NCBI RefSeq assembly: GCF_014805625.2
Contig: NW_023998416.1
Span: forward strand, 11,374,976-11,438,975
Direction of reading: 5' to 3'
Source: Glossina fuscipes
Lineage: Eukaryota > Arthropoda > Insecta > Diptera > Glossinidae
DNA: 64,000 nt
Below, one piece after another: positions 1-12,367 of this stretch. The position numbers and the translations under genes are program-made. Numbering within the stretch: the first letter of the stretch is position 1; the number at the start of each line of letters is the position of its first letter. The notes below the pieces were generated by a model. The model saw only the letters and a program-made list of their open reading frames with translations, was not told the origin of the DNA and did not search any database.

Positions 1-966
1 AGCCATGTAAAATTTATTGAAAATGTCAGGTATCTAAGATTCGTTTAAATGCGAACATGACATTCTTGCTTTCTGTTGTCTTTTGCTTTTTCCACAATGT
101 TTTGCTTAATGTAAACAAAATGTGATTATAAAATGCATGCAAGCAACGTATACATACCAGAATTTATATGCATAAACATGAACTTATAACAATCGCATGT
201 AGCGAACAACAAGTGGTAATATTTAATATGTACATATATGCATATATATATATATACATACACATATGTAAGGCGTAAATAGTGAGAATATCATATGGTC
301 AACTTGGTTTAATAAACCTTTCATTTCAAACCTTTTTTTTAAAATATATATGATAAAAATTTTAAGCAATTTTATCTAATTTGTCGTAAATTAATTTTAA
401 TTCAAAGTTTCTTTTACCTAGAATGTGTGTGCCGCAGGGATCAAATACATGTTTTATTAAAAATGAAATTTGTTTTTTTTTTTTTTTCCTTGCAAAGTTC
501 GTGTGCCCTGCACATCTATGGCCAAAGAAAATATGCAACAAAAGCAAAAGGATAGAAAAACAAAATGCATATCGACCATTGGAGTAACTAACTGTTCTTG
601 GCAAACGCATTTATATTGTACGCAAAGATGTGCAAACTTATTGATCGCTTCAGTCGAACATTAAACGCTAACTAGATTTATACAATAGATCGAGCGGCAG
701 TTCGCGTGACAGAAAACTCAATTAAAGCAAATTAACCTACATAGTTTAGTTTGAAAATAACCCACTTACACGTATGTATATATAATATGGCGATTCCTTG
801 AAGGAACGTGCTCTTTACGTGTAACATTGTGACAGTGAGTAAGGAGAAAGAAAGAGAGGGAACAGCCTCAACCAGAGAAGTGTGCGTCCAATTGGTAGGT
901 GCTATGAGTTTACAAGACAGAGCTCTCACTTTAGCTGCGACCCACAAGCCAAGTATGATCGACTGC

Positions 967-1102
967 ACTGAGAATTAGACCCGGACAAGCCGACTTGATA
1001 GTCGCGTTTCTTATCTACTTGGCTGCATGNNNNNNNNNNACTGAGAATTTGACCCGGACAAGCCGACTTGATAGTCGCGTTTCTTATCTACTTGGCTATA
1101 TG
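967..1102. repeat. 63-bp direct duplication flanking an assembly gap
   Basis: Positions 967-1029 and 1040-1102 are near-identical (about 60 of 63 bases) and are separated only by ten Ns. Both begin ACTGAGAATT and end with a CTTGGCT-NNATG block. This is either a real tandem duplication that broke the assembly or the same locus or two haplotypes represented twice. Confidence 0.85.
1030..1039. other. Assembly gap (10 N)
   Basis: Ten Ns. A short fixed-size run like this usually marks overlapping or unsized contig ends rather than a measured distance. Confidence 0.99.
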
Positions 1103-4100
1103 ATTGTAAAATATTTTATAATACATCTCAACTGAACAATTACAAAATATTATATTTATTTTCCCTTTGATTCACCTACGAAGTAGCCAAAGGTGTATTA
1201 AAGCGTTATAAAGGATACTTAAATTTAGTCTTTTTTTTTTTTTTTTTAATATATACGTCCAGTGGCATTTATGAGTTGACATAAACATTTGATATATGCT
1301 GACAGGTATTACTTTCAATGAAATGAGAAACTTAAAATCATTGCCCGTAGCGCAGTTTTAAAACACAAAAGCATTGTTTTCCGTGGAAAAATGCTTTTAG
1401 AAGGAAAAAGATAATGAATTTATTATTCCAATGAAAAACTGTTAGGGTAATATTAGATGTTTTCTGATATGCTAATTAATTATATTATTTTTTTCCTCTT
1501 ATGCATATAATCGAATTGTATCTGCAAATTAAAAAATTGAGTTATAAAACCATATCACTTGTCTATTAGAAAATAAGTCTTGAGTAATAAGAAGAAAAAT
1601 TGTTTATTTTGGCAAAGGAATGCATTTTAAAGTTTACTTTACTATGTACGCGCTCCAATATATAAGTGGATCGCACATATGTTCAAGTGTATGCGAGTCT
1701 GTGTATAATGTTTACGTTTTCATAAAGCAGGTCAAAAGTACGATTTTTTTAAGTTTGCAATAAAAACAGCACGCAAGAATTATGTTTATCTTAAACAAAA
1801 AAGAAAAAAAAAAAAAAAAGAAAGAGAAAACCACTTTTTTGTTTTCACTAAATCTAAAAGAGACCGTGAAAAAATACATAAAAAGCTTGTAAAATTGAAA
1901 TTTATTTTAATTATTCCATAATAGTTTAAAAACCGCGAATTATATAAGAATTATGATATCATTTATGTTATGTTAAAAAAGTACGAAAATCCTTTAAGCG
2001 TAAAGAAAATGAATTCCAAATATACGTCAAAGGCTTTTTATCACTCGCGGTTGTACCCAATCATCGATCAAGTCTACTTTCGTTTTGCATATATGTACAA
2101 AATTTTAGATTTCGAATTTACAAATTTTTCTAACTAATGCCCGCAAGCAATCCACCTACACTCGTTCTTGACCTACGACCATTAATTTGTTCTACAATCC
2201 ACCAATAAATAAATTATTTAGAAGAACCCTATGGCCAACCCTTCTCGGTCTCCACTTTGAAAAGCTTTCGCTTATTATGGCCATGTCAGCCAGCTGGCCA
2301 ATACCGATAATAATTAGGTAGCATTTATTAAAGGTTTAAATTGGTTTTAATTTTTGTTATTATTAACGCGATAAAAGCTATGAAATTCGAAATAAAATTT
2401 ACTGAAGAGTTTTAATCTCTAATATTAAGAGCTTCAGCAGTAAGCAGTTAGAGAGGCCAGCTTGAATAAGTTTAGCCAAATCGATTTAAGGCCCATCATT
2501 TAATCAAACATTCATGCGCTCGTTATCATAAATGTTATATGGCAATGATATCATATTATGAAATCTCTACACGTTACCATTCGTTTATCGATCATTTGTA
2601 AAATCGCAGAAATAAAGACAGATATCTGGAACATTATACATTTCACATCAATCGTAAACACATTGAAAATGAAGAATGCAATCTAAACGAAATTCCAAAT
2701 TAGAGTTAATATTTTTTAGAATATATTTATAAATAGTTTAGAAAATAAATAAATGAATAAATAAATGAAATCACAGAACATGTCATATCAAAAGATGAAA
2801 GATGATTTTTAGCTAGGGAGCGGACATCAAAACACGCAAAATCAAGCTAACCGTCAATCTCAGTAAAACATCTGATTTTGATTTGCTAATTCGCAGAAGA
2901 AGAAGAAGAAGAAGGAGAATTTATAAGAATTCATAAGAAAATAATATTTGGCAAAAGAACGAAGGAAATTTGAAAGTATAGTTATAAGGAAATCTGTACA
3001 ATCTTCGAACATAAAATTTTCATATAATTCCTTGAGGCAATCTATCTATACTCCAGGTTTCTTTTCAATATTTTATGAATGCGAATTAGTTTGAAGATTT
3101 CCCATGACGTCGCCAAGAACATAGATATGTTTTGATCCTACAAAATATTTCTTTTTAAATATAGTAAACGAAATAAAAAAACCGTAGGAAAAAGCTTAAA
3201 AATCTCGAGAGAAATTTCACGTAAGAATAAATGCATTTTACTTTAACTCATTTCATATTATTTCATGCTATTGTATTGCCAGCAGTCCTGATATTTTTAA
3301 TATAACACTTCCGATTCGCAAATTTGACGATACACAAAAAGAAAAACTTTCTTTGGAAAAATGCAGAATACAGTACGCGTAAGTTTCCTTCAAACAAAGT
3401 TGAATAGTAAAAATACACGAGAAAAAGTCCTTAACAAATAGTATAAATAATCGTAAATATAAATAAGCTTCAATCAATAGAAAATCATTGTTACGATTTA
3501 GGTTTGAAATTCAGAAAAGCACCTAAAATACTTGCCTTGTGGTTTGTTAAGTTTCGAATACGCAAGTAATTCCATTCCATAATAGTGTATAACTTATTTA
3601 TAATGGATCTGGAAATGAAACAAACTAGCGTAATAGCACATAACAGCATTTATTTGGTTTGATACAAAATAAGTCAAGTTAGACAATGAAAGAAACTTTC
3701 ATGACATTCGTTGGTGTTATAATTCGTTTAATAAGCGATACTAGAAGAACATTTATGAAATATAATAAGAAATTGCCTTTTGCATATTACTTCGAAAACT
3801 GTTACATATGTTACTATTTTCTAAGAACTTGGGAAAAACAATTTCTACATACTTTCATTTACTATAGAATAGAAACTTTTTGATTTATATGCTTTTACTC
3901 TCATGAGTTATTTTATATAAGTTAAACTTTTGCTTGAGAGAACGAGAGATGTATGTAATTCTATAAAATAAATTTCATTTATATTAGATGAGTTTTTGCT
4001 TGAGCTTTTTGGAATTGTTATTGGATCTAATTTAAGTTTTAGTTTCTTAATATTTCAAATGGAAGCGAATGTAAATAATAGGGAATATCTGAATCCTTCA

Positions 4101-6165
4101 CGTTAAATAAATAGTAATTAAATCGTCTAATCAAATAGTAATTAAATCGTTGTCTTCAACAATCTTCCATGGCCTCATAACATATGTTAGTTATAGTTTT
4201 CTTTATTTACATGTTTGTAATGTCTGCAAATACTTTTCAGAAATCCTTCATTCAAGAATCACAATTCATTCGAAAGCAAATGCAATTTTGTTGATACTTT
4301 TTTGATAATTTAGTAGTCATGGCTCTCAAATTTCGCCTTAACTCATATAAAGAAATCAAATCAAAACATTGTAAGTCACTGGTGTTTTAAGATATTCGCA
4401 GAAGTTGTACACAGAAGGGAGGAAGGAAGAAAGTAATTAATAAGTTGGAAAAGAATAATTTTTTTAATTGTATCAAATCTAGAGAAAAAAGGAGGACACT
4501 CCTAAAATGTTTAATTATTAAAATTGCTTTAAATTATTTCAAAACAATTAAAATAATCTAAATTAGAAGACAACATCTCCACCGATTGGACTCAAAAGTA
4601 CTCTTAAAAAGGAAACAAGCAACAAAGTTCCTTTCGCTACGCTTGAAAAGACCTATTAAAAAAAAGAAGAAAAAGAGCAATCGGCCACTGCTATTAGTTA
4701 GAAATCGTAGCACACATACATACATATAGCAATTAAAAACTAGCCGGTAAGGATTGGTAGTAAGCTCTAATTACGATATCGCTTATCCTAATGCATATAC
4801 TAAGAATAGACGCATTTAAGTAGTATTTATGTAAATGTATAATTAAATGCGCATGAGGGGATATATAAAGAACTTGATTGCAAATTTGATGCTGATGGAG
4901 AATCGACACCATGCAGCTCTATTGTATTAGGGAAAAGTTGACAAACAGAGTACACACTCACTCATTGTGCAGCGGTATTTATTAAAATAAAACTAAAATT
5001 CATTAAAAATTTATTTAAAATGTTTTTTAAATTTAGAGGAAATTTCGGAAAATTCTATAAACGTTTTGCGTCATCATTGGCAATCATTATGTTTATATAA
5101 TATTAAAAAAATATATATATATTTGTTGTCAATTTCGTAAGCAAATAAAGAAAGAAATCGACAGGTTGTCAAATGATTTACTTAAAGCAAAACAAAAGTA
5201 ATAAATTTAATGATTTATCAAGTGAGAGAAAAACATATATATAAAAAAATGTATATAAAAATGATCAAAATCATTTCACACCAATTCTGTTTATCTGTTC
5301 AAATTTTTATAGATGCATGAATAGACGTGACTGAAATCCACATCGCTGAAGTGCAAATACGCACAATTAAGGCCATCCTATGCGGAAATTTGTTTTTGAT
5401 AACTTTTTCTTGTTGATTCTCTCGTTAATCCTATGATATGCTTCTTTTAATGATAGCCGTTTCTCTTGTTACTGGTAGTGGTTTTAAATTAACTACGTGC
5501 ACGTTGGTCATACGGAGATCGATTTATTGCCATCGTTCTATATATGCTCGCCATCATTACCCCAATGTTTTTTTCGCTTCTTGTACTTTTATATGTGTAG
5601 TTTAGCACAAAATCCTTATGCAAGTGGAGACGTTGCTTTTATCACTTGAAAATATTAAAAATCGCTACGAAACCACGTATTGATGCTAGTGGACACAAAT
5701 TTACTGTTGTGGAACGCGAAGTTGGCTAATTTAAACTTGAACAAAGGCTAAACATTGGTTGTACGTGTCTGCGTATTAACTTAGATAAAATTGATAGCGT
5801 CAAGGTTAAAGCATCAAAAGAATATAGAAGCGTTTCAATTGAAAAGTCTAAAATGGTGTAATGCACAATAAATAATTTCAATTAGTCCTTACTACATGGC
5901 TATAAGTTGCATGAAAGAAATCATTACAAAAATTTCAATCTCCCCAACTAGACAATGATAGATAAATCATTTTATATCACATTTCCACGTATGACACAAA
6001 AACTAATTTAATATAATCGCCAGTGATAGATAGATATTGCACAGAAAGATTTCTCTCATCAGACTAATAAAAAGTAAAGTAAATAAATCATTTTATTTTA
6101 TATGCCGTGTGATGATATAAAAATAATTTTAATTTCTTTTTGTATATTTTTAATCATTTTTTCAG

Positions 6166-8225
6166 CTCTTACTGTACGCTACCTAACTGGTCGATTTATT
6201 GGCGAATATCGTTCAAATACAGATTTATTATATAATAAAACGATAACATTGGAAACGGGTCTGACGGAAGTTGAAATTGTTGATGTCTATGCCGGAAATA
6301 TTGATGATGATGATAATCATGAATTCCCAATGGAACAAGTAAGTTACACTCAATGTATTATTTATATGAAATGCAATTAAATCGTTATTAGCTAAAATGT
6401 TTTTAATAGTTAATGCTTTTGAACTATTGAAAAGTAATAAAAAAAAAAAAAAAAATGAAAATAGAAAAAAAAACAATAAAATATATAAAGCAATGCTTTA
6501 AGTGAAATATTTATATGTATGCATTTAATAGTATTTAAAGGCCTCCTTCTTTTCCTTGCTTTTAATATTTAACATTGAAAATATTTGTTTTTCAAAGAAA
6601 ACTATTTGCAATATTTGCAAATTTTTAGTTCACTGAACCTTGATACTTGCAGTTACTTGTCAGACAAACTATTTGAATGAAGTGAATTTCAAATTTTACA
6701 CATTTCATTAAAATAACAATTTTCACTTTTCAAAATATAATGTAAAGAAAAAAGCAAAAAAAAAAAAAAAAAAAAAAATTAGATTTTTTGCATTTGCTAT
6801 TATTTGCTTTACATTAATGATATGTTTATTATGATTGTTGGCCATTGTTAGTGCAAATAATTTCAAACATTTAATGTTAATTGAAAATTGGCACAATAAA
6901 ATTCTCTTTTCATCATGTTAACCTAATTTAAAGATCTATTTTAAAAGTATATACAATATTTCATGCAATTTTTATAAATAATTTCCATCTATCTCTTTCA
7001 CCATATTACAATCATCAGGTGCTTTGGGCTGATGCGTGTATGATAGTCTATAATATAACAGAGCGTAATACATTTGAATATGCTGCGAAATGTTTAGCCG
7101 AATTTAAAGCATTACAAAATGCACCAACCGCCTATTTAGTGGGAAACAAAGCTGATTTGGATCATTTGAGAGAGGTAAACCATAACAAAATATATTCAAT
7201 TTCTTTTTTTTTGTTTGTTTATTTATCAACAATGTACACTGAAGTAAATTAGACTTGTGATTGAGCATTTATGGCCATATTCAGGCTTTGCGATCACTCA
7301 TTAACCAAATTTTATTATTCCGGAAACCTGACCACAATAAATCTCTAAAATGACAATTTTATTATAAGCCAAGTTTGTTAGACTCCTAAAATCACGAAGA
7401 AAAAACATTGTAGGGACCACGTTAATTGACGTCATGATATGACAATTATGGATTTAATGCAATATTTGCTGTTTTATTAACAGTGTAGGGTATTTAATGA
7501 TCGCCGTTGACCGACAATTTATATATTTGGAATTTTATGCACTCTGAGAAAGGGCCACAGGGAAATCTATATCTAATTTTCACTGAACCATTTGAAAAGC
7601 ATTGAAAGTTCGACTTTAGAGTTTTTGAAAAAACTAATGAAAAACTAATACAAACTCTAACCCTGTAAATGATGAATTAACCATTGTATGGTGTGTATAC
7701 AGAATGCTTAGTGAATATGCAACTATTTCAAAAATTTTACTAATCAATCAATAAATTTACTTGACATCAATTAGACAAATTTAATTTTACGGACTTCAAC
7801 TTTTGCACTTCGCGTCGACCTGAAATGAGTTTCATTTGTTTGCCCATAAGAAAAATAAACGGCAAACATGCAAAACGAATCAGGCTCAGCATGTGCAGCT
7901 GATAAAAAGCTTTATATATTTCACAGTCTGTTTAATGGCTACCTAAAGTAAGTGTTAGTGTTAGTGTTAATGTTAGCATAGCCTCTCCATGTCGCCCGAA
8001 TTTTTGTAAAAAATAAATTTTTGGCTTATATTGCATCTTACATGTTGTCATAGAATTTTTTAAGATTTATTGCAAACATTTAGGAACACTTGTTTTCTTG
8101 GACATTTAAATGAATTTTTTTCCCGAGTATTTTATAATTAAAAAAATTTTAAGAGATTTTAATTAATGTTGAAAACTTAGATTTTACGAAAAATTATTAT
8201 GAAAAAATAAAGGTTTTTTCCTTTT

Positions 8226-8258
<33 letters not shown>

Positions 8259-11200
8259 TACGAATTTCCTCCTTGAGATGTGGCGCGTGCTTTCATATAT
8301 TTAATCGAAACACAAAAGCAGACAGTATTGCGAAACCAATGAGTAGCAAAGAAAGAAAAGTATGATTATGATGATGACGATGATGATGATGATGATGATG
8401 ATGTGTTAAACATTGAAACGTGTCTAATTGAAAACATCAGTTGCGTTAGAATTTAATTGTATATTCCAAAAAACGAAAAGAAAATATGTCGTGAGTAACA
8501 CACGCACTTTCGTTTCTCGTATAATTTTCACTTTTTTTTTTTTTTTTTAAATCTAAAATTTACAGAAAATTCTATATATATTTCTGCAATTGTTAGAAAC
8601 GTGTTGGTCAATAACATATTCGTGATCATATTAAATTCGTATATAATAGCGTATTGTAGATGAAACAATTTTATAAACGTTTTCAACTAAAATCCAATGG
8701 TGTGCGAAAAAAATGAACCATCATTGACCTAAATGCTGTTTTACGCTCATTTATTAATTGCTTTGTCTGCCGAAAATTTGTCATAAGAGTCTATTGTCTT
8801 AAAGTATTATAAATTAGATTAAATAAATATAAAATCTTGACCCACATGCCTTCCCTCTCTATCTCTATCATGGCAAAAAATTTATTATTTGAACTCTTCA
8901 CTCGAATGTTATAAAATTTTTGTAGACGCATTTAAATCTTTATCGAATAGCTTTTTACTTACTATACAATATATACATATTTTCGCCTAATGATTTATGA
9001 TTCTAAGCTTTTTCTCTTATAATCTTATGCTCGAACGTTTATTTGAAAAGAATTAAGAAGCGAAGGCATTAACGCGCATTTACGATTGCAATTCGCCTTG
9101 AAAAAAATCTCATTTTCATTAAAGTAGATAAGTTAAACAGATTAAATAGTTATCTAAGCATTTTAAAATTTTTTTGCAAAAGTATACTTGAAATATTACA
9201 ATGAAGATTGCTTTCCCCGAGTACACGCCACGTTCGGCCATTTAAATGACAATTACTTCTACAAAATTTATGCCATCGATGCAAAATCATTGTGGACTGC
9301 GACTGATACAATAAAATTCAAATTGTGTGATGTAAGCCTTCCTCCGCTTTGGTTGGAATGAATAGCAATACGGAAGGATATTGGGCATGCCACCCAAACA
9401 GGCCAACACGGCCCTTATTATAGACAGCAGCATGCCTGCACCTGTTATCTCGAACATTGCGAGCTGAATTGAATGCTGCTCAGTAAATGAACTCCATTTC
9501 AGTCGTTTTGTGTCTCTGTCTTAATGAAAAAGCGGACTGCTAAGCCAAACACACTATCGCCAATGATGATCCTCTTCCATCCTCTTATACTTGACACTTG
9601 ATGGATCTTTAAGAACTCACTGCTAGAGGAATGCGATCAACAATGGGAGCCAAAATGCTGTCAGATCGAAAAACGAACGAAACCGAGTATCTCAGAGAGA
9701 GAGAGAGAGAGAGAGAAGTTATTCAAGCCATGGGAAATCAAAATTTGGAATAGTCTACTAACTGGGCATAAATATGACTTTTATGACTGTTGCACAACTG
9801 AGGAGACCGTCCTCAAATTCAAGAAATTTGATAGTATCAGAAATAGTTAGTATTTTAAATTATTCTCATCTTTTCCAAAACTTAAAATCCGTCTTTTTTA
9901 GGAAGGCAAGAAATAATACCCAAAGAGCTCACTACCTTCATCAAAACTACGAGTATGGTTTTTTAAGCCATCGTTTATGTTATAAAATTTCTGTTATCTT
10001 GATATATTTTCGATCTCCGTGTTTGCTTTGAATTCAACATATGCGTGGCAGAATATCTGCAAGCAACATTGGCCAACGTGGCCACATCTCTTGAAAAAAA
10101 AAAAAAAAAACCATATTCACGCTTGTAAAGCATCGTTTAGACTTTTCGGTTTACTTCACTTTCTAAGTTCTAATCAATTCAACCCCACATAACAGCAACT
10201 GTATCGATAGGAAAGCAAACATTAATAACTAAAAATATCTCAAAATGTACCTTCGCGCTAGTGTATGCACACGTGATTTGATAGTAACAAGAAACCAACA
10301 CTAGCAAGGCACTAGCTAACCAAAATAATCTCTTTCTTATTTCTTTTATTACAAATCTCGACATTATATACAAAGGAATGACCTGAAACTTTTCAATATT
10401 TTGCAAATAAACTGAATAAAACATTTTTACGCACATACTTTAAAGAACAATTAAAGCATTGCATGCATGAAAGCGTTATATAAATACATAGAAAACATGT
10501 GAAAGAATTATGTATGTACGCATGTGATAGAAGATGAATAATGAAGTTAAGCTGGAAGAAATAATTGTAAAAGTAAACAGCAGGGCGGGCGTGTGCTTAC
10601 ACATGCATACGAGAACACTCAATGGCAAGGACAAGGGCATGATGTTGTTTTGTGAATAGAAAAATAGATACGACATTAAAACGGAAATATGTTAGACTGT
10701 AATTGAATTTGCATTGTCATAGCTCGCGTCTCAATAGGAAATAAAAGGAAGGACAAAATCAGTAGCTTTATGATATATGTATAGCTGGCAGTCAGCGTGA
10801 AGTTGTGCTTAAAGTTAACACGATTTGTCTGAATTTTTACAGTCGCGTGAATTGCTATAGAGGGCTGAAATTTGGCAAATAGGCTCATAACTGAATATTA
10901 GGGACAACAAGCAAAAACATTATACCTATCCATGCCCTGGCATGTAATAACCCTATAGTGCTTCGCTTAATACGGTCATTGATAGAACAATTTTTCGTTA
11001 TATAGAAATTAGTTTAAAAAGGAGATCCGAACCGAACCATTTTCTTTGAGTCAATGCACCTTGATGTACTAAATTTCATCAAAATACGTCCAAATTCATC
11101 TTGTAGTTTGAACTTAAATATATATGAGCAGACATCAGACAGACAAGCTTGTATGTGTAATAAAAGGCGCGTCTGTCTCAATTCCTTCCCCCTGTTGCAT

Positions 11201-12324
11201 ACATCCACATAAACTTAACATACCCTGTCTATCTATTCTACTGATAAAAATGCTTTACGTTTTTAGACTCCACTCTAATTATGATAAAATTAGGTTCTGT
11301 TCAGAGCTAATCGATTCAAATCATTTTCTGAATTGATTTTAAAACATATTTGTCCGTCTGTCCGTTATTTTGGAGATATTTGGGTGAAATGTGATATGCT
11401 ACCGTAGCTCGGCCTAAAGACGCATTCTACTGGAATTGTATTGGATCGAAAAATTTCTGTGCAAACTCCGGCCTATGTTGAACTGAACGCTACCAGATAA
11501 AATTTGTAAATTTGTAGTATTTACATAGTCACTTTTTAACATTGATCAGTGAATGTTTGCTCAAAGTAATGATTTGTTGCATAAAAATAAATCAGGACCA
11601 CATAGGTTCATTGTTTGGATCCCTTTGCATGAGAGAACTCTCATAAAAGTTAAGCATGCACAAAGGCTTACTTTTAGTATTTTATGACGAAAATAGATAA
11701 CAAGTCAAGATGAGAGTCAAGTTACTTTTCTTTGTTCGCCTCATCCCTGATCCCTTACCCCTATTACTATCTACTCTCTGATATTGGATTTAAAGTTTTT
11801 GAAGTGATAGATAAACAAAATTGAAACGTTTTTTTTTTTTTAATGAATTGAACATGACCTTTGTCCCTACCTTAACTACATGCCACAAAGTCACATGTCA
11901 TTAATTTGAAATTTACATTATATCTGCCAAAATTTATTTATTAATAGATACGCTCCCAGGCAAATACAATTTCATTTTCAATTTGAATTTTTTTTGCCTC
12001 TTTCAGGTTAACGAGAAGGAAGGCGCTGCGTTGGCGGCCGCCCATTCAATTGGTTTCTGCGAAGTTTCGGTAGCTGAATACACGCCGACCTTATATAAAG
12101 CCTTTGAGAAGTTAATCGTTGACTCACGTGCTCGTCCACAAAAGCAAATACGTAAATTTTCTGTTAGCAAAATGTTAGGAACATTAATTGGGAACACCAG
12201 CTATAACCAGCAGAAGACAATAGCCATCAATCATGGCACTGTAGTACCCTGTCACAAGGGTGAATTGCATAAGTCGCGTGTTTTAAAGAGACGCCAAGGT
12301 TTTACAGCAACTACTAGCCTATGA
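6166..12324 (+). CDS. Ras-like small GTPase (RERG/RASL-type), 3' part of gene
   Basis: Three exons are visible: 6166-6338, 7019-7174 and 12007-12324 (stop). All have AG/GT borders. The first is entered in phase 1 and the later joins are phase 0, giving about 215 residues. The start matches the end of a Ras P-loop and switch I (ALTVRYLTGRFIGEY, as in RERG/RASL proteins). The G4 motif NKAD is present near the end of exon 2 and a G5-like EVSVAE in exon 3. Switch II is atypical: DVYAGN instead of DTAGQE, so the catalytic Gln is absent. The C-terminus is basic, ends TATTSL and has no CAAX box, so prenylation is not expected. The first exon with the P-loop (GxxxxGKS) is missing from the window. The role is inferred from family only: a membrane-independent Ras-like regulator with weak or altered GTP hydrolysis. 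Intron 3 is 4.8 kb. Confidence 0.85.
6339..7018 (+). other. Intron of Ras-like gene (680 bp)
   Basis: GTAAGT donor at 6339 and CAG acceptor ending at 7018. It contains poly(A) runs, for example about 6757-6778, and nothing else recognisable. Confidence 0.85.
7175..12006 (+). other. Large intron of Ras-like gene (4.8 kb) with simple repeats and repeat debris
   Basis: GTAAAC donor at 7175 and TTTCAG acceptor ending at 12006. It holds a long poly(T) run (about 8228-8257), a GAT/ATG microsatellite (about 8364-8404), a GTGTTA-type repeat (about 7950-7976), a GA repeat (about 9694-9717) and, near 11345-11520, a fragment of a dispersed repeat starting with the CTGTCCGT-type motif that recurs elsewhere in the window. 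No coding exon was recognised inside it. Confidence 0.75.
8364..8404. repeat. ATG/GAT trinucleotide microsatellite
   Basis: An interrupted then perfect run of about 13 GAT-type triplets in the large intron of the Ras-like gene. Confidence 0.9.
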
Positions 12325-12361
12325 CAGTCAGCTGCCAATACGGATTACTAAGCACATTTTA

Positions 12362-12367
12362 AATAAA
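12362..12367 (+). promoter_or_regulatory. Poly(A) signal of Ras-like gene
   Basis: AATAAA 38 bases after the stop codon of the Ras-like gene, followed by a T-rich stretch (about 12391-12404). This is the likely 3' end of that transcript. Confidence 0.6.

Larger units (their letters stand above)
1..6165. other. Non-coding 5' region, probably upstream sequence or intron of the Ras-like gene
   Basis: I see no convincing coding sequence here. The short open frames lack any recognisable motif and are rich in low-complexity codons. The stretch holds poly(T)/poly(A) runs (about 1231-1248, 1800-1819), a GAA microsatellite (about 2896-2919) and an assembly gap flanked by a duplicated 63-bp block. The missing first coding exon(s) of the downstream GTPase, encoding the P-loop and ending in phase 1 after a G, should lie 5' of 6166. 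I found no GxxxxGKS-type sequence followed by a donor site, so that exon is probably beyond the left edge. Confidence 0.6.
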
